Part shown: piece by piece, positions 1 to 8,313 of the stretch
How the letters are laid out: each line of letters begins with the position of its first letter
How positions within the stretch are numbered: position 1 is the stretch's first letter
Assembly: GCF_041080655.1 (NCBI RefSeq)
Contig: NZ_CP163525.1
Location: 186,001-250,000 of the forward strand
Origin: Streptomyces sp. CG4
Lineage (GTDB): Bacteria > Actinomycetota > Actinomycetes > Streptomycetales > Streptomycetaceae
Direction: 5' to 3'
Length of the DNA stretch: 64,000 bases
Position numbers and translations under genes: made by a program
Notes under the pieces: model-generated
Database searches by the model: none
Told to the model about the DNA's origin: nothing
The model's input: only the letters and a program-made list of their open reading frames with translations

Positions 1-1
1 G

Positions 2-1183
2 ATGTCCCTGGCTCTGTTCGCGCTGCGGCGTGTTCTGCCCGCGCCGATGTTCGTCGCCGCTGCCGCAGGAGCCGGTGCGACCTCCGGGTACTGGCCACTC
101 CTGGTGTGCGCCTCGTGGTCGGCGGGGGTGCGGCTGGTCCAGGCTGCGACGCTGATCGTCACCTTCGCGGCGGGGCTCCTGCTGTACCTGGCCGTCCACG
201 TCTGGGTTTACGGGTCCGAGGACACGCCCGGGTCCTTCGTCTCATTCCTCCTGTTCATCGTCCTGGCGGTCCTGCCCGGGCTGGTGGCCCGCTCCCGGGA
301 CCAGCAGCGGACGTTGCTGGAGACCCTGCGGGAGCGCAACGAGCAGCTGCTGCGCGAGCGGGCCATGGTCGTCCACCAAGCCCGGCTGCGCGAGCGGCAC
401 CGCATCGCCCAGGACATGCACGACAGCCTCGGCCACCAGCTCACCCTGATCGCCGTGCACACCGGCGCCCTCGAAGTGGACGCCGGCCTTCAGCAGCGTC
501 GCTCCGAGGCGGTGGGGGTACTGCGGCAGGCCGCCACGGCGGCCATGCACGAACTGCGCGCCGTCGTCGGCGTCCTTCGCGACGAGGAGATCCCCGAGGC
601 CACGGGCGACGTCGGCGATGTCGGTCAGCTCGTCGAGGCGAGCTGCGCGGTGGGTACGGCTGTCGAATTCCGTCACAGCGGCGAAGAGCGTCCGCTCCCC
701 GCCGCAGCCAGTCACGCAGCGTATCGAATCGTGCAGGAAGCGCTCACGAACGCCCATAAGCACGCGGCTGCCGCTGCGATCACGGTCGAGCTCCGTTACG
801 AGCCGGACTCTCTGGTCGTCGAGGTGATCAACGGCCCCGCCGCGCCCACCCCGGTGTCCGCGTCCGCGCCGCCGCCGGTCAGCGGGGGCCAGGGCCTGCC
901 CGGGCTGCGTGAACGGGCCAGACTCGCCGGCGGCCTCCTGCACGCCGGGCCCACCGCCGACGGCGGATTCCGGGTGGCCGGAGTCCTTCCCTACGCGCAA
1001 TCCGCCCCCGCCGCATCCGATTCCGTCGGCTCCACGGACGTAGAGCCGGCCGCCGGAAGCGCGCCGGGAGAGGCTGCCGCCGCTGTTCCGCCCGGTGGGT
1101 GGCGACATGACCTCGCGGTGGTCGGCCTCTCGGCGCTGGCCGTGGCGATCGTGGTGTTGCTGCTGGTCACTGTCGGGCGGTAG
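2..1183 (+). CDS. NarL-family sensor histidine kinase (5' end cut by window)
   Basis: Membrane sensor kinase that would autophosphorylate and pass phosphate to the regulator immediately downstream. About 70-100 residues of hydrophobic helices are visible first, then a short coiled segment (about 100-130) and the HisKA_3 dimerisation box with the motif QDMHDSLGHQL (His near residue 140). The HATPase_c domain follows, with the N-box around QEALTNAHKHA and a G-box GLPGLRERARLAGG. A final hydrophobic helix (about 372-392) follows the ATPase, an unusual place for a membrane segment. The first ATG visible is at base 2, but kinases of this family usually have more N-terminal helices, so the true start probably lies outside the window. 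The stop is 29 bases before the regulator's GTG, so the two form an operon. Confidence 0.9.
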   Translation: MSLALFALRRVLPAPMFVAAAAGAGATSGYWPLLVCASWSAGVRLVQAATLIVTFAAGLLLYLAVHVWVYGSEDTPGSFVSFLLFIVLAVLPGLVARSRDQQRTLLETLRERNEQLLRERAMVVHQARLRERHRIAQDMHDSLGHQLTLIAVHTGALEVDAGLQQRRSEAVGVLRQAATAAMHELRAVVGVLRDEEIPEATGDVGDVGQLVEASCAVGTAVEFRHSGEERPLPAAASHAAYRIVQEALTNAHKHAAAAAITVELRYEPDSLVVEVINGPAAPTPVSASAPPPVSGGQGLPGLRERARLAGGLLHAGPTADGGFRVAGVLPYAQSAPAASDSVGSTDVEPAAGSAPGEAAAAVPPGGWRHDLAVVGLSALAVAIVVLLLVTVGR

Positions 1184-1212
1184 ACGTGACCTGCCGCGCA
1201 GGAGATACAGCA

Positions 1213-1881
1213 GTGATCCGAGTCCTCGTCGCCGACGATGAGCCACTCATCCGGGCCGGCATCCGGGCGATTCTCTCCTCGGCGGACGACATCGCGGTCG
1301 TCGCCGAGGCATCCAGTGGCGAGGAGGCGATCGAGCTGGCCCGCGCCCACCGCACGGATGTGGCACTGCTGGACATCCAGATGCCCGGCATGGACGGTCT
1401 GACGGCCCTCGCCCGCCTACAACAGGCTGCCCCGGCCACCCGGGCGCTGATTCTGACGACGTTCGGCGAGCGGAACAACGTCCTGCGCGCGATCAGCTCG
1501 GGCGGCGCGGGCTTCCTGCTCAAGGACTCCGCGCCCGCCGATCTCATCCAAGCCGTACGAGCAGCGGCCAGCGGCCAGGCGTTCCTGTCGCCCACCGCTG
1601 CCCGGCACCTGGTGGACACCGTCGCCGCCAGCCCGGCCGCGGCGCGCGCCGGGGAGGCGCGCCGCAGGCTGGAGGTCCTCACCCAGCGCGAGCGGGACGT
1701 GCTCATGCTGCTCGGCGAAGGTCTGTCCAACGCCGACCTCGGTGCCCGCATCCATATGAGCGAGGCGACCGTGAAGACGTATATGAGCCGCATCCTCGCC
1801 AAGCTGGAGTGCGACAACCGCGTCCAGGCAGCACTCCTCGCGCGTGACGCGGGCCTGGGAGACGAGGGCCAGGGCACCTAA
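1213..1881 (+). CDS. NarL/LuxR-family response regulator
   Basis: DNA-binding response regulator of 222 residues, partner of the preceding kinase. The receiver domain (about 1-120) has the acidic pair in VADDEP, the phosphoacceptor Asp in LLDIQMPG (near 54) and the conserved Lys in LLKDSAP. A LuxR-type helix-turn-helix occupies about 150-215 (TQRERDVLMLLGEGLSN ... EATVKTYMSRIL). I chose GTG at 1213 because GGAG lies 8 bases upstream and homologues begin directly with the IRVLVADDE strand. An in-frame start at 1186 would add nine residues with no ribosome site. Targets cannot be told from the sequence; autoregulation is usual for the family. Confidence 0.92.
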   Translation: MIRVLVADDEPLIRAGIRAILSSADDIAVVAEASSGEEAIELARAHRTDVALLDIQMPGMDGLTALARLQQAAPATRALILTTFGERNNVLRAISSGGAGFLLKDSAPADLIQAVRAAASGQAFLSPTAARHLVDTVAASPAAARAGEARRRLEVLTQRERDVLMLLGEGLSNADLGARIHMSEATVKTYMSRILAKLECDNRVQAALLARDAGLGDEGQGT

Positions 1882-2120
1882 AAGAGCTTCTTGTTCCGGC
1901 GATCATGTTTGGCTCAAGGTTTGGTACTCCAGTGAGAGCTCTCCATTTGCCCTGGTCAGCGGCCTGGTGGTGGGGAGTGTAGTGGGGCTGCGTCAAGGGT
2001 GGGTCGGTATTCGCGGGGATGTCGCGCGAACGAGTGGCCGCACCGCATGCAATGGCACCGGCGTGCGTGTGCTTGGCGCCGGCGGCGCCATGGGGACCAG
2101 GTCAGAGTGTGGGTCGCGGG

Positions 2121-2290
2121 ATGACCATCGGCGCCGAGCTGGACTGCGGCCGCTGTCGCCTGGGCACCACCGTCACCCCCGCCGAGTTCCACGCCCCACC
2201 GATCACACCCGATGCGTTCCACGGCGACTGGAACTACACCCTGGCCCCCCACCCCGAACCCCCGAGGCGCCGGCAACTCTCCGGCGGATC
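2121..2290 (+). pseudogene. ISAzo13-like transposase, C-terminal remnant
   Basis: Translation here gives the pattern GAELDCGRC...GTTVTPAE...ITPDAFHGDWNYTL. This matches the last part of ISAzo13-family transposases (an AELDTG strand, then the HGDWNYTL box near the C-terminus). Nothing of the DDE core is present upstream, so only about 55 residues remain. It is a relic, and it lies directly before another transposase fragment. Family assignment is from recognised motif order, not a search. Confidence 0.6.
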
Positions 2291-2703
2291 GACCCCGCCC
2301 TGACCGCGATGCTCAGCGATCCCACCCTGACCGGCATGCCACGGTCTGGCTTCGAACGCCTGGTGGCAGTCTCCGAGCCGTACTGGGACGCCCTGGCCGA
2401 GGCGGCCTTCCAGCGGCACTTCCACCGTTCGCGCAGCTACCTCCATCCGCAAACCAGCAGCCTGGACCGCTACCACCGCCTCCTGGCAGCACGTTCCGCC
2501 ACCGCAGGGCGATCACCAGTACACTCCTTGCCCAACTGTTGGGAGTCGGCCGCACCAACCTCTCCAACCAGTTCCAAGACGGGCACCAACTCCTGGACCT
2601 GCACCGCGTCGTCGTCACACCATTGCATGGGCCGCCCGCCCGCACCCTGGAACAGATCCAAGCCCCATTGTCCGACGAGCAACACCAGACAGATCAACAC
2701 TGA
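2290..2703 (+). pseudogene. DDE transposase N-terminal remnant (frameshifted)
   Basis: The first half reads DPTLTGMPRSGFERLVAV and the second half, in another frame, reads HRRAITSTLLAQLLGVGR. Together they resemble the N-terminal helix-turn-helix segment of DDE_Tnp_4-type transposases, where a LTGM segment precedes an 'RLLxTLLxxRxGL...LFGVxRTTIS' helix pair. A frame change near 2480-2510 and the missing catalytic domain make it non-functional. The exact family is uncertain. Confidence 0.4.
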
Positions 2704-2840
2704 CAGTTATTCAGAAACAAGCCCCAGCGTGGCGGAGTACTGGCGCTGTGCTCGGCCGAGGCGGTGCCTTTCTTGATGAAGCCGGTGTCGTCGATGACGA
2801 GCACCCCGCCGTCATCGACGAGGTGCTGGCGACGTATGAC
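2694..2840 (-). pseudogene. IS701-family transposase fragment
   Basis: The reverse strand encodes VDDGGVLVIDDTGFIKKG followed by TASA, the first catalytic Asp block of IS701-type DDE transposases (usual form 'xxIDDTGFxKKGTxSAGVQRQY'). The match stops after TASA and the frame runs on into unrelated sequence to a stop at 2694. Upstream it is fused in the same frame to the TPR/Sel1-like pseudogene, so a transposition-related junction lies near 2840-2950. Confidence 0.6.
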
Positions 2841-2949
2841 TGCAGGTCGGTTCTTCTCCGCATCTTTGGGGCTGTCGTGATCGTTGCGGCAGTGCACCGT
2901 CACACCACACCCGCAGACGCCCGGGCCCCCGGTTACTCTGCGTCCCTGC

Positions 2950-3752
2950 CCTTCAATGGCAGGACGCTGGAACCAGGCGAGTGACTCCTCTTTCCGGTCT
3001 TCGATGGCCAATTGGTTGGCTACTACCTGCAGCGCGTTGGTGTCGCCCTTGACGGCTGCTCGTTCGTACCAGGTAAGCGCGTCGTCCAGACGATCTGCCA
3101 TGACCAAGTTGTCGGCCGCCCGATGCAGCGCCGCGGTGTTTCCGTTGTCGGCTGCCCGCTTCGCCCAGGTCAGAGCTTCGTCAAGGCGTCCCTCCCCCGC
3201 CAACCGGTCACCAGCCCAGCGCAGAGCCTCCGTGTCGCCGCACTCGGCGGCCCGCTCGAAGTACACCAACGCCTCATCCCGACGTACCGCCTCGACCAGT
3301 CTGTCTCCCGCCAGGCGGAGATGGCGCGGCCCGACCGGGTGGCGGCTCGTTCATACCAGGAGAGGGCGTCACCCAGACGCCCCACGTCAGCCAACCGATC
3401 ACCTGCTGCGTGAAGTGCCGCGTCATCACCTGCGTCGGCAGCCCGCCCGTACCAAAGCAGAGCCTCGTCCAGGCGTCCGGCCTCCGCGAGTTGGTCCCTC
3501 GCAAAGCACAAGACCTTCTCATCACCGAGATCGGCCGCCCGATCCAGCCAGACCAGGGCCTCGTTCGCTCGGCCTGCCGTCAACGATCGGCGCGCCGCGC
3601 CCTGCGAAGAACCCCGAGTCGCCGGCGTGTGCTGCACGTTCGAACCACAGCACAGCCTCGTCCAGACAACCGGCGTCCATCAGGCGGACGCCCGCTACCA
3701 GCAGCGCGTCGCTGTCACACACAAGGCGCCGCCCACCGCATGTGAGTGACAC
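2950..3752 (-). pseudogene. TPR/Sel1-like repeat protein, frameshifted
   Basis: Three overlapping reverse frames together encode about seven copies of a roughly 36-residue helix-pair repeat. Its consensus is AADxGDxxALxxAxDxLAxxGRLDEALxWYxRA, for example GRLDEALLWYGRAADAGDD and DRLDDALTWYERAAVKGD. This is a solenoid of the TPR/Sel1 type, usually a protein-protein interaction scaffold. The frame changes near 3600 and again near 3310-3345, each consistent with a single-base indel. The 3' end runs into an IS701 fragment. Start is taken as the first codon of the 3752 frame (MSLTCGGRR); the 5' end may be incomplete. Partner and role are unknown. Confidence 0.6.
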
Positions 3753-3942
3753 AACGACAGATCATGGCAGAGCGCAGCAGCCGGAGTGCCCCTGACCTGC
3801 GCAGCACGGTCTCGCGAGAGCGTAGAGCAAGGTCAGAAACCTTAGGTGCACAAACTGCTGATGGTGCGCCAGCATGTGCGATCACCCTCCCGTGAGCCCT
3901 GGCTCTGCACACCGGAGACCATAGGCCCCTGGCACACCCGGC

Positions 3943-3976
3943 TGCATCATGCTGCCCCTTTGGGCCATATGATGCA
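3943..3976. promoter_or_regulatory. Imperfect inverted repeat ahead of XRE gene
   Basis: Arms TGCATCATGCTGCCC (3943-3957) and GGGCCATATGATGCA (3962-3976) pair at 12 of 15 positions around a four-base centre. The right arm ends two bases before the AAGGAGGT ribosome site (3979) of the XRE regulator. As DNA it could be an autoregulatory operator; as RNA it could be a hairpin next to the ribosome site. Confidence 0.5.
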
Positions 3977-3991
3977 TCAAGGAGGTGGGCA

Positions 3992-4513
3992 ATGGAGGAG
4001 CAGCACGCAGCCGATACGTCCGCGCCGCGGACCCTCGATGACCACGTCCATGCGACGAAGGCCGCCATCGCCGCACGGCTTCGCCACATCCGCCGGAACC
4101 ACCCCGAAGGACCGTTCAGTCTGGCCAGACTCGCGGATCTCGCCGGGGTCTCCAAGCGCACCTTGGCGTCCGTCGAGTCCGCCGAGGGCGCCAACCTCAC
4201 CATCGAGACCCTGGTGAAGGTGGCTCACAGCCTCGGCATCCAGCGGTGCGCGTACTTCCTCGACGACCAAGTCTTCCAGCAGGTCAACAAAGAGCTGGAA
4301 TTCATCAAGGAGTTGCAGGAAAGCAAGGCTCAGGGCCTCGCCTTGCGGACGTCGCATGCGGCGCCTGTCGCCACGACCACCGCCCAGGTCGCACAGCTCC
4401 TCGCCGGGATCATCGACGCTGCGGCCCAAGCCCGTGATTCGCTGCATGGTGTGCTGCCGACCAGCGGTGAGGAGCGGCATGCGTCCAGTCCCCAACCCCC
4501 CACGTACACGTGA
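3992..4513 (+). CDS. XRE-family transcriptional regulator
   Basis: A 173-residue DNA-binding protein. Residues about 25-85 form an XRE/HTH_3 fold: AAIAARLRHIRR, then the helix-turn-helix FSLARLADLAGVSKRTLASVESAEG and NLTIETLVKVAHSLG. The rest is helical and polar (QVFQQVNKELEFIKELQESK), suitable for dimerisation. The start is well supported: a near-perfect AAGGAGGT sits five bases before ATG 3992. It heads a same-strand cassette with an ImmA/IrrE peptidase, a membrane protein and a methyltransferase. In known XRE-ImmA pairs the peptidase relieves repression by cleaving the regulator, so this protein is the plausible substrate and cassette repressor. Confidence 0.85.
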   Translation: MEEQHAADTSAPRTLDDHVHATKAAIAARLRHIRRNHPEGPFSLARLADLAGVSKRTLASVESAEGANLTIETLVKVAHSLGIQRCAYFLDDQVFQQVNKELEFIKELQESKAQGLALRTSHAAPVATTTAQVAQLLAGIIDAAAQARDSLHGVLPTSGEERHASSPQPPTYT

Positions 4514-4686
4514 CACCGACACCACATCCCACATCCCATGGCGTGTTTCCTCCAGGCAGGCTGCTGCCGAACCGGTCGGGCAACCGCAGCCAGGCTCAGT
4601 CCCGCAAAGGGCCGAGGAGTGTGGCGATCTGCCACGTTCATGGCTTCGGCTTCCATCGGTGTCCAGTCGAAAAATAGGGCGACACC

Positions 4687-5186
4687 ATGACTACACGGAA
4701 GGTTCGCAAACGGTGCGAGGCGCTGGTCAGTGCGCTCGATCTCCCAAGCCCCTTCTCCATCGACGCTCTCCTCCACGGCCTGTCGGTGCAGCGAGGCCGA
4801 CCGATCCGCATCTACACCCTGCCGATCGGCGCTGCCATCAACGCATGCGGGCTGTGGATCGCCAGCGGTACCCAGACACCATCTATGTCGAAGAGAAGAC
4901 GACCAAGTTCCATCAGGAACACATCATTCTCCACGAGGTCGCGCACATCCTGTGGGATCACCGGATCAGTGACCAAGAGACCCTGCGCGCGCTCACCACG
5001 CTGCTGCCAGGCATCAGCCCCGACCTGATCAGGCGCCTCCTGGCCCGTACCAACTACACGACCGGGCAGGAGCAGGAAGCCGAGCTCGTGGCAAGCCTGA
5101 TCCACGCCACCGCAGGTATGCGCGCCCCGTCGCCGTCGGCTGGGGTGCGCGGCACACTCGAAGCCGCCCTCGGGATCCGCAGGTAG
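4687..5186 (+). pseudogene. ImmA/IrrE-type metallopeptidase, frameshifted
   Basis: The first part starts at ATG 4687 (MTTRKVRKRCEALVSAL) and runs to about 4860. The frame must then shift by one base to continue as DTIYVEEKTTKFHQEHI and the zinc-binding HEVAH motif (codons from 4932), ending GTLEAALGIRR at 5186. Joined, it is about 165 residues, normal for the small actinobacterial ImmA/IrrE proteins found beside XRE regulators. These cleave or sequester a cognate XRE repressor. HExxH is intact. The single frame change near 4855-4885 is either a real mutation or a sequencing error. The stop lies five bases before the next start, so translation is probably coupled. Confidence 0.7.
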
Positions 5187-5191
5187 GAGCC

Positions 5192-6423
5192 ATGGACTTA
5201 CGAAGCCTTCACGAGCTGGGGTCCGACGCGGAACTCCTGGGCGCGTCGGCCCTATGGCTGGTGATCTTCCTCCGGGTGCCCTCGGCTCGCCGTTCTCACC
5301 AGCAGAAGATGTTGTTGATCGCCGTGATCGGCATCGCGGGGTCGATCACGGTCTATCTCGACCCTGTCACGGCCGTCCTGGACCGCACCTTCACCTTCGC
5401 CCAGAGCTGCGGCCTATTCATGAACGCGTGGGGTGTCCTCAGCTCGGCCCTCATCCTCGACTTCGTGCTTGCGGCCATGTCCCGGCGCCGTCCCTGGCTG
5501 GTCTACGGCCCGATGATCGTGACGATCGCTGGACTGATCGTGCTCAACTACACGGCTGACCCGTATGCCGGCTGTGTCACTTCCGAGGCCGTCCCCTGGT
5601 ACAGCCCCTTCTGGTGGCTGCTCGTCGCCGCCCACCTCGTGGGCACGATCCCCTGCGCCGTGCTGTGCGTGCGCTACGGCCGCCAGGCCCGCGACGACCG
5701 GCCGCTGCGCGCCGGCCTTCTCCTGCTCGCCGCCGGCTTCAGCTCATCCTGTGTGTTCTGGTGCGTCGCACTGGCTTACCTCGTCACCCGCCCTGCCTGG
5801 CTGGGCGCGTTGTTCCCCGACAACGTCGGCCTCACAGCCTGGCTGATGACCGCTGGGGTCGGCCTGCCACTCGCTCTCACCGCCTACCGCACAGCCTGCG
5901 ACGCAAAGGCCATGTGGCGCCTGCACCCGCTGTGGCGCGACCTCGTCGACGCCGTCCCCCATGTCGCCCTGGACACACCGCGCACCAGGATCCGCGCCAT
6001 GCTCGGCAGTCCGCACACGATCCGCCTCCGGCTCTACCGCCAGGTCATCGAGATCCGCGACGCCCTGCTCATCCCCCAGGACTACGTCACGCCCGAGACG
6101 ATGCAGCACGCCCGACGCCACGTCACCTACCAGGCCCTGCCCGAAGAACAGACCGAGCCGGCGTTCACCGCGTGCTGGCTGCACACGGCTCTCCAGGCCA
6201 AGGCAGCCGCAGCCACCCCCGACCCAACCCGCTCGTCACCGCAGACCGCGACAGCCTCCGCAGCGAGACCGACTTCCTGCTCGCCGTCCTGCGAACCCGC
6301 ACACTCTTCGCCGTACGCTCCTTCACCCCGCCGCCCGCCTCGTCCGGTCCCGCGACGCCGGACCCCAGTCACCACCGTGCCCCGGCCAACCCACCCGCTC
6401 CCACGAACAGGGGACACCCATGA
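5192..6423 (+). CDS. MAB_1171c/DUF6545-like seven-helix membrane protein (late frameshift)
   Basis: Residues 1-235 hold about seven hydrophobic helices (for example ALWLVIFLRVP, WWLLVAAHLVGTIPCAVL and WLMTAGVGLPLALTAY). They are followed by a cytoplasmic part with LHPLWRDLVDAVPHVALD and RLYRQVIEIRDALL. This is the arrangement of actinobacterial MAB_1171c-family 'putative transporters' with a DUF6545 tail, often beside XRE/ImmA genes. As written, the main frame continues to 6475 with a Ser/Thr/Pro-rich tail. A second frame after about 6225 gives LVTADRDSLRSETDFLLAVL and stops with TGA at 6421-6423, overlapping the methyltransferase ATG as ATGA. That overlap makes the second frame the likely native end, so an indel sits near 6225. 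True function of the family is unknown. Confidence 0.7.
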
Positions 6424-7262
6424 CACAGCAGCCCGCCCCCGCCCGCTCCTACAGCACCGGCATACTGAGCAATGACGCCCCCCACGAGCGTGACCGCCTG
6501 GAGTCCATCCAACGCAGCGTCGACACGTTCACCACCAACATCCTCGACGCCCTTCCCATACAAACGTCCTGGAGCTGCCTGGAACTGGGCGCAGGCGCCG
6601 GCTCCATCGCCTACTGGCTCACCGACCGCTGCCCGGACGGACGCGTGGTCGCCGTCGACCTCGACACCCGCCACCTCGACGCCGGCCGGGCCACCAATCT
6701 GCAGATCCAGGAAGCCGACATCACACGTGAGGACCACGCGCCCGGCACCTTCGACCTCATCCACGCCCGCTACCTGTTCTGCCACCTCCCCGGCCGAGAC
6801 GAATTGGTCGCACGGGCCGCAGGCTGGCTCTCCCCCGGCGGCTGGCTCGTGATCGAAGAGCCCTACGACCTGCCGGCCGCCACCTCCCCCTACCCCCTGA
6901 TCCAACGCATCCTCACCGCCTATCAGCACACTTACCGACAAAACGGCGCCGACATGACCTGGGCTCGCAGCCTGCCCGGCCTCCTCGCCCGCAACGCGCT
7001 GACCGAGGTGGCCTATGCCGCAAATCTCGGCCGCATGGGCGGACTCGAAAAGGACCGCTGGCGCCCGCTCATCCACCAGGCGGCCCCCACACTTCTGGCC
7101 CGCGGCCTCATCACCGACACAGACCTCACCGAATTCGACGAATTCCTGAAGGACCCCGCGTTCATCGACATCCCTCAAATGACCATCTCCGCATGGGGCC
7201 GCCGCCCGTCGGACACCCCGAAACCGGTGACGCTCCGGGACAACCTCGCCCACCACGCATAG
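6420..7262 (+). CDS. Class I SAM-dependent methyltransferase
   Basis: A 280-residue Rossmann methyltransferase. Motif I is CLELGAGAGSIAYWL (about 55-70), the acidic ribose-binding end of strand 2 is VVAVDLDTRHL, then the motif II/III region DLIHARYLFCHLPGRDEL and WLSPGGWLVIEEP. Substrate is not evident; the fold resembles the broad Methyltransf_25/11 group. ATG 6420 overlaps the preceding gene's TGA, so it is translated as part of the XRE-ImmA-membrane cassette and its job is probably tied to that system. It is intact. Confidence 0.85.
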   Translation: MTQQPAPARSYSTGILSNDAPHERDRLESIQRSVDTFTTNILDALPIQTSWSCLELGAGAGSIAYWLTDRCPDGRVVAVDLDTRHLDAGRATNLQIQEADITREDHAPGTFDLIHARYLFCHLPGRDELVARAAGWLSPGGWLVIEEPYDLPAATSPYPLIQRILTAYQHTYRQNGADMTWARSLPGLLARNALTEVAYAANLGRMGGLEKDRWRPLIHQAAPTLLARGLITDTDLTEFDEFLKDPAFIDIPQMTISAWGRRPSDTPKPVTLRDNLAHHA

Positions 7263-7359
7263 GCGGTCACACCGCCCGGCGCCTCACTCATGCCTTCCTC
7301 CGCTGGGCCATGCGGTCCCATCGCATGCCCGCCGTCATCGTCCCGCGCCGGTCGACGAG

Positions 7360-7891
7360 CAACTCCGCGCCGATCGCGCAGCGCCAACGGCTCGCGCTGC
7401 TACGACGGCTCGTGAACCGCGGCGATGTCCCCCTCCAGGACCGCGTGGCCGCCGCGCTTGTCCGTCTCTACGCACAGCCGCTCACGCGGATCACCAGGCT
7501 CAGCACCGACGGCGTTCAGCATGAGAACGGCAGAGCCTTGTCCTGCTCGGCGACCCGCCGTCGCCCGTTCCGGCCTCGTTCGACGGAGTGCTGCTGGACT
7601 ACCTGGGACAGCGGCCGAACACTGTGACCGCGACCAACCCGAGGCCCAATGTCTCTTCCCCGGCCGCCGGGGCAGACAGCCCATGACTTCGAAAGCCCTT
7701 GGCACCTCAGCTCCCCGCCTGGGCTTCCCGACCCGGCCAGGGCGCACAGCGGCAATCCGCCAGCTCGTCCTCCGGGCCCCTGCCACGGGATCGCCCGAAT
7801 GCTCGGCTACCACGACGACACCGCAGCCCGGCTCGCCGAAGAGACTGGAGGTACCTGGTGTCGCTATGCCCCCGGTGACCACTCAACGTGA
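7360..7891 (+). pseudogene. Tyrosine-recombinase-like C-terminal remnant
   Basis: Pieces in three frames read in order LALLRRLVNRGDVPLQDRVA, DYLGQRPNTVTATNP, PTRPGRTAAIRQLVLRAP and ARMLGYHDDTAARLAEETGG, ending WCRYAPGDHST. This order is that of the C-terminal half of a Streptomyces tyrosine-recombinase/integrase-like protein that I recognise only in outline. The final 'LGYHDDTAARL' helix sits where the H-x-tail of integrases falls. At least three frame changes mean it cannot be functional. It lies next to an IS5 fragment. Confidence 0.5.
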
Positions 7892-7894
7892 CTA

Positions 7895-8215
7895 CGAGCC
7901 GCCAGAAGCTGAGGCATACACGACTCCCGATTGCGCGAGTTCGCCAGTGAGGTCGCCCGTGCGATACCCCTGGACGCTGGCTACGACTCGGACGAAACCC
8001 GCGTACTGCCCAACGAACTCGGCTTCCACGGCCGCGTCGCGCACAGAGGCGAGAGGGCGCCCATACCGTCCAGTCAGCGTTGGCACGTCGGACGCACCCG
8101 CGCCTGGCACAACGCCTTCCACCGGTTCGCCCGCTGCTACGAGCGGCGCACCACCCTCATCGACGCCTTCTTCGACCTCGCCGACACGAACACTGCCCAG
8201 TTCGAGAGGGGAAAG
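7895..8215 (+). pseudogene. IS5-family transposase C-terminal fragment
   Basis: One frame gives GYDSDETRVLPNELGFHGRV, AHRGERAPI and then HNAFHRFARCYERRTTLIDA and FFDLADT. This is the C-terminal end of IS5-group DDE transposases, including the 'RWHVxRTxAWHNAFHRLxRCYERR' block with the final catalytic region. The N-terminal two thirds are missing, and the frame continues past the expected end into other sequence. Confidence 0.65.
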
Positions 8216-8313
8216 AGTGAGTCGGTGTCGATACACGGCTCACCACACGGGCCCATCCCCGCCGCCACTCTCGTCCAGGAATAGCCGCGGGCTCGCCCCG
8301 CGTTGCGTCAAGT

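Noticed and set aside
242..1246. Long reverse open frame (334 codons) opposite the first kinase
   Set aside because: Shadow of the kinase gene caused by high GC; Arg/Gly-rich, no domain, no ribosome site.
6190..6423. Programmed ribosomal frameshift in the seven-helix protein
   Set aside because: No slippery heptamer or downstream pseudoknot is evident; mutation or sequencing error is simpler.
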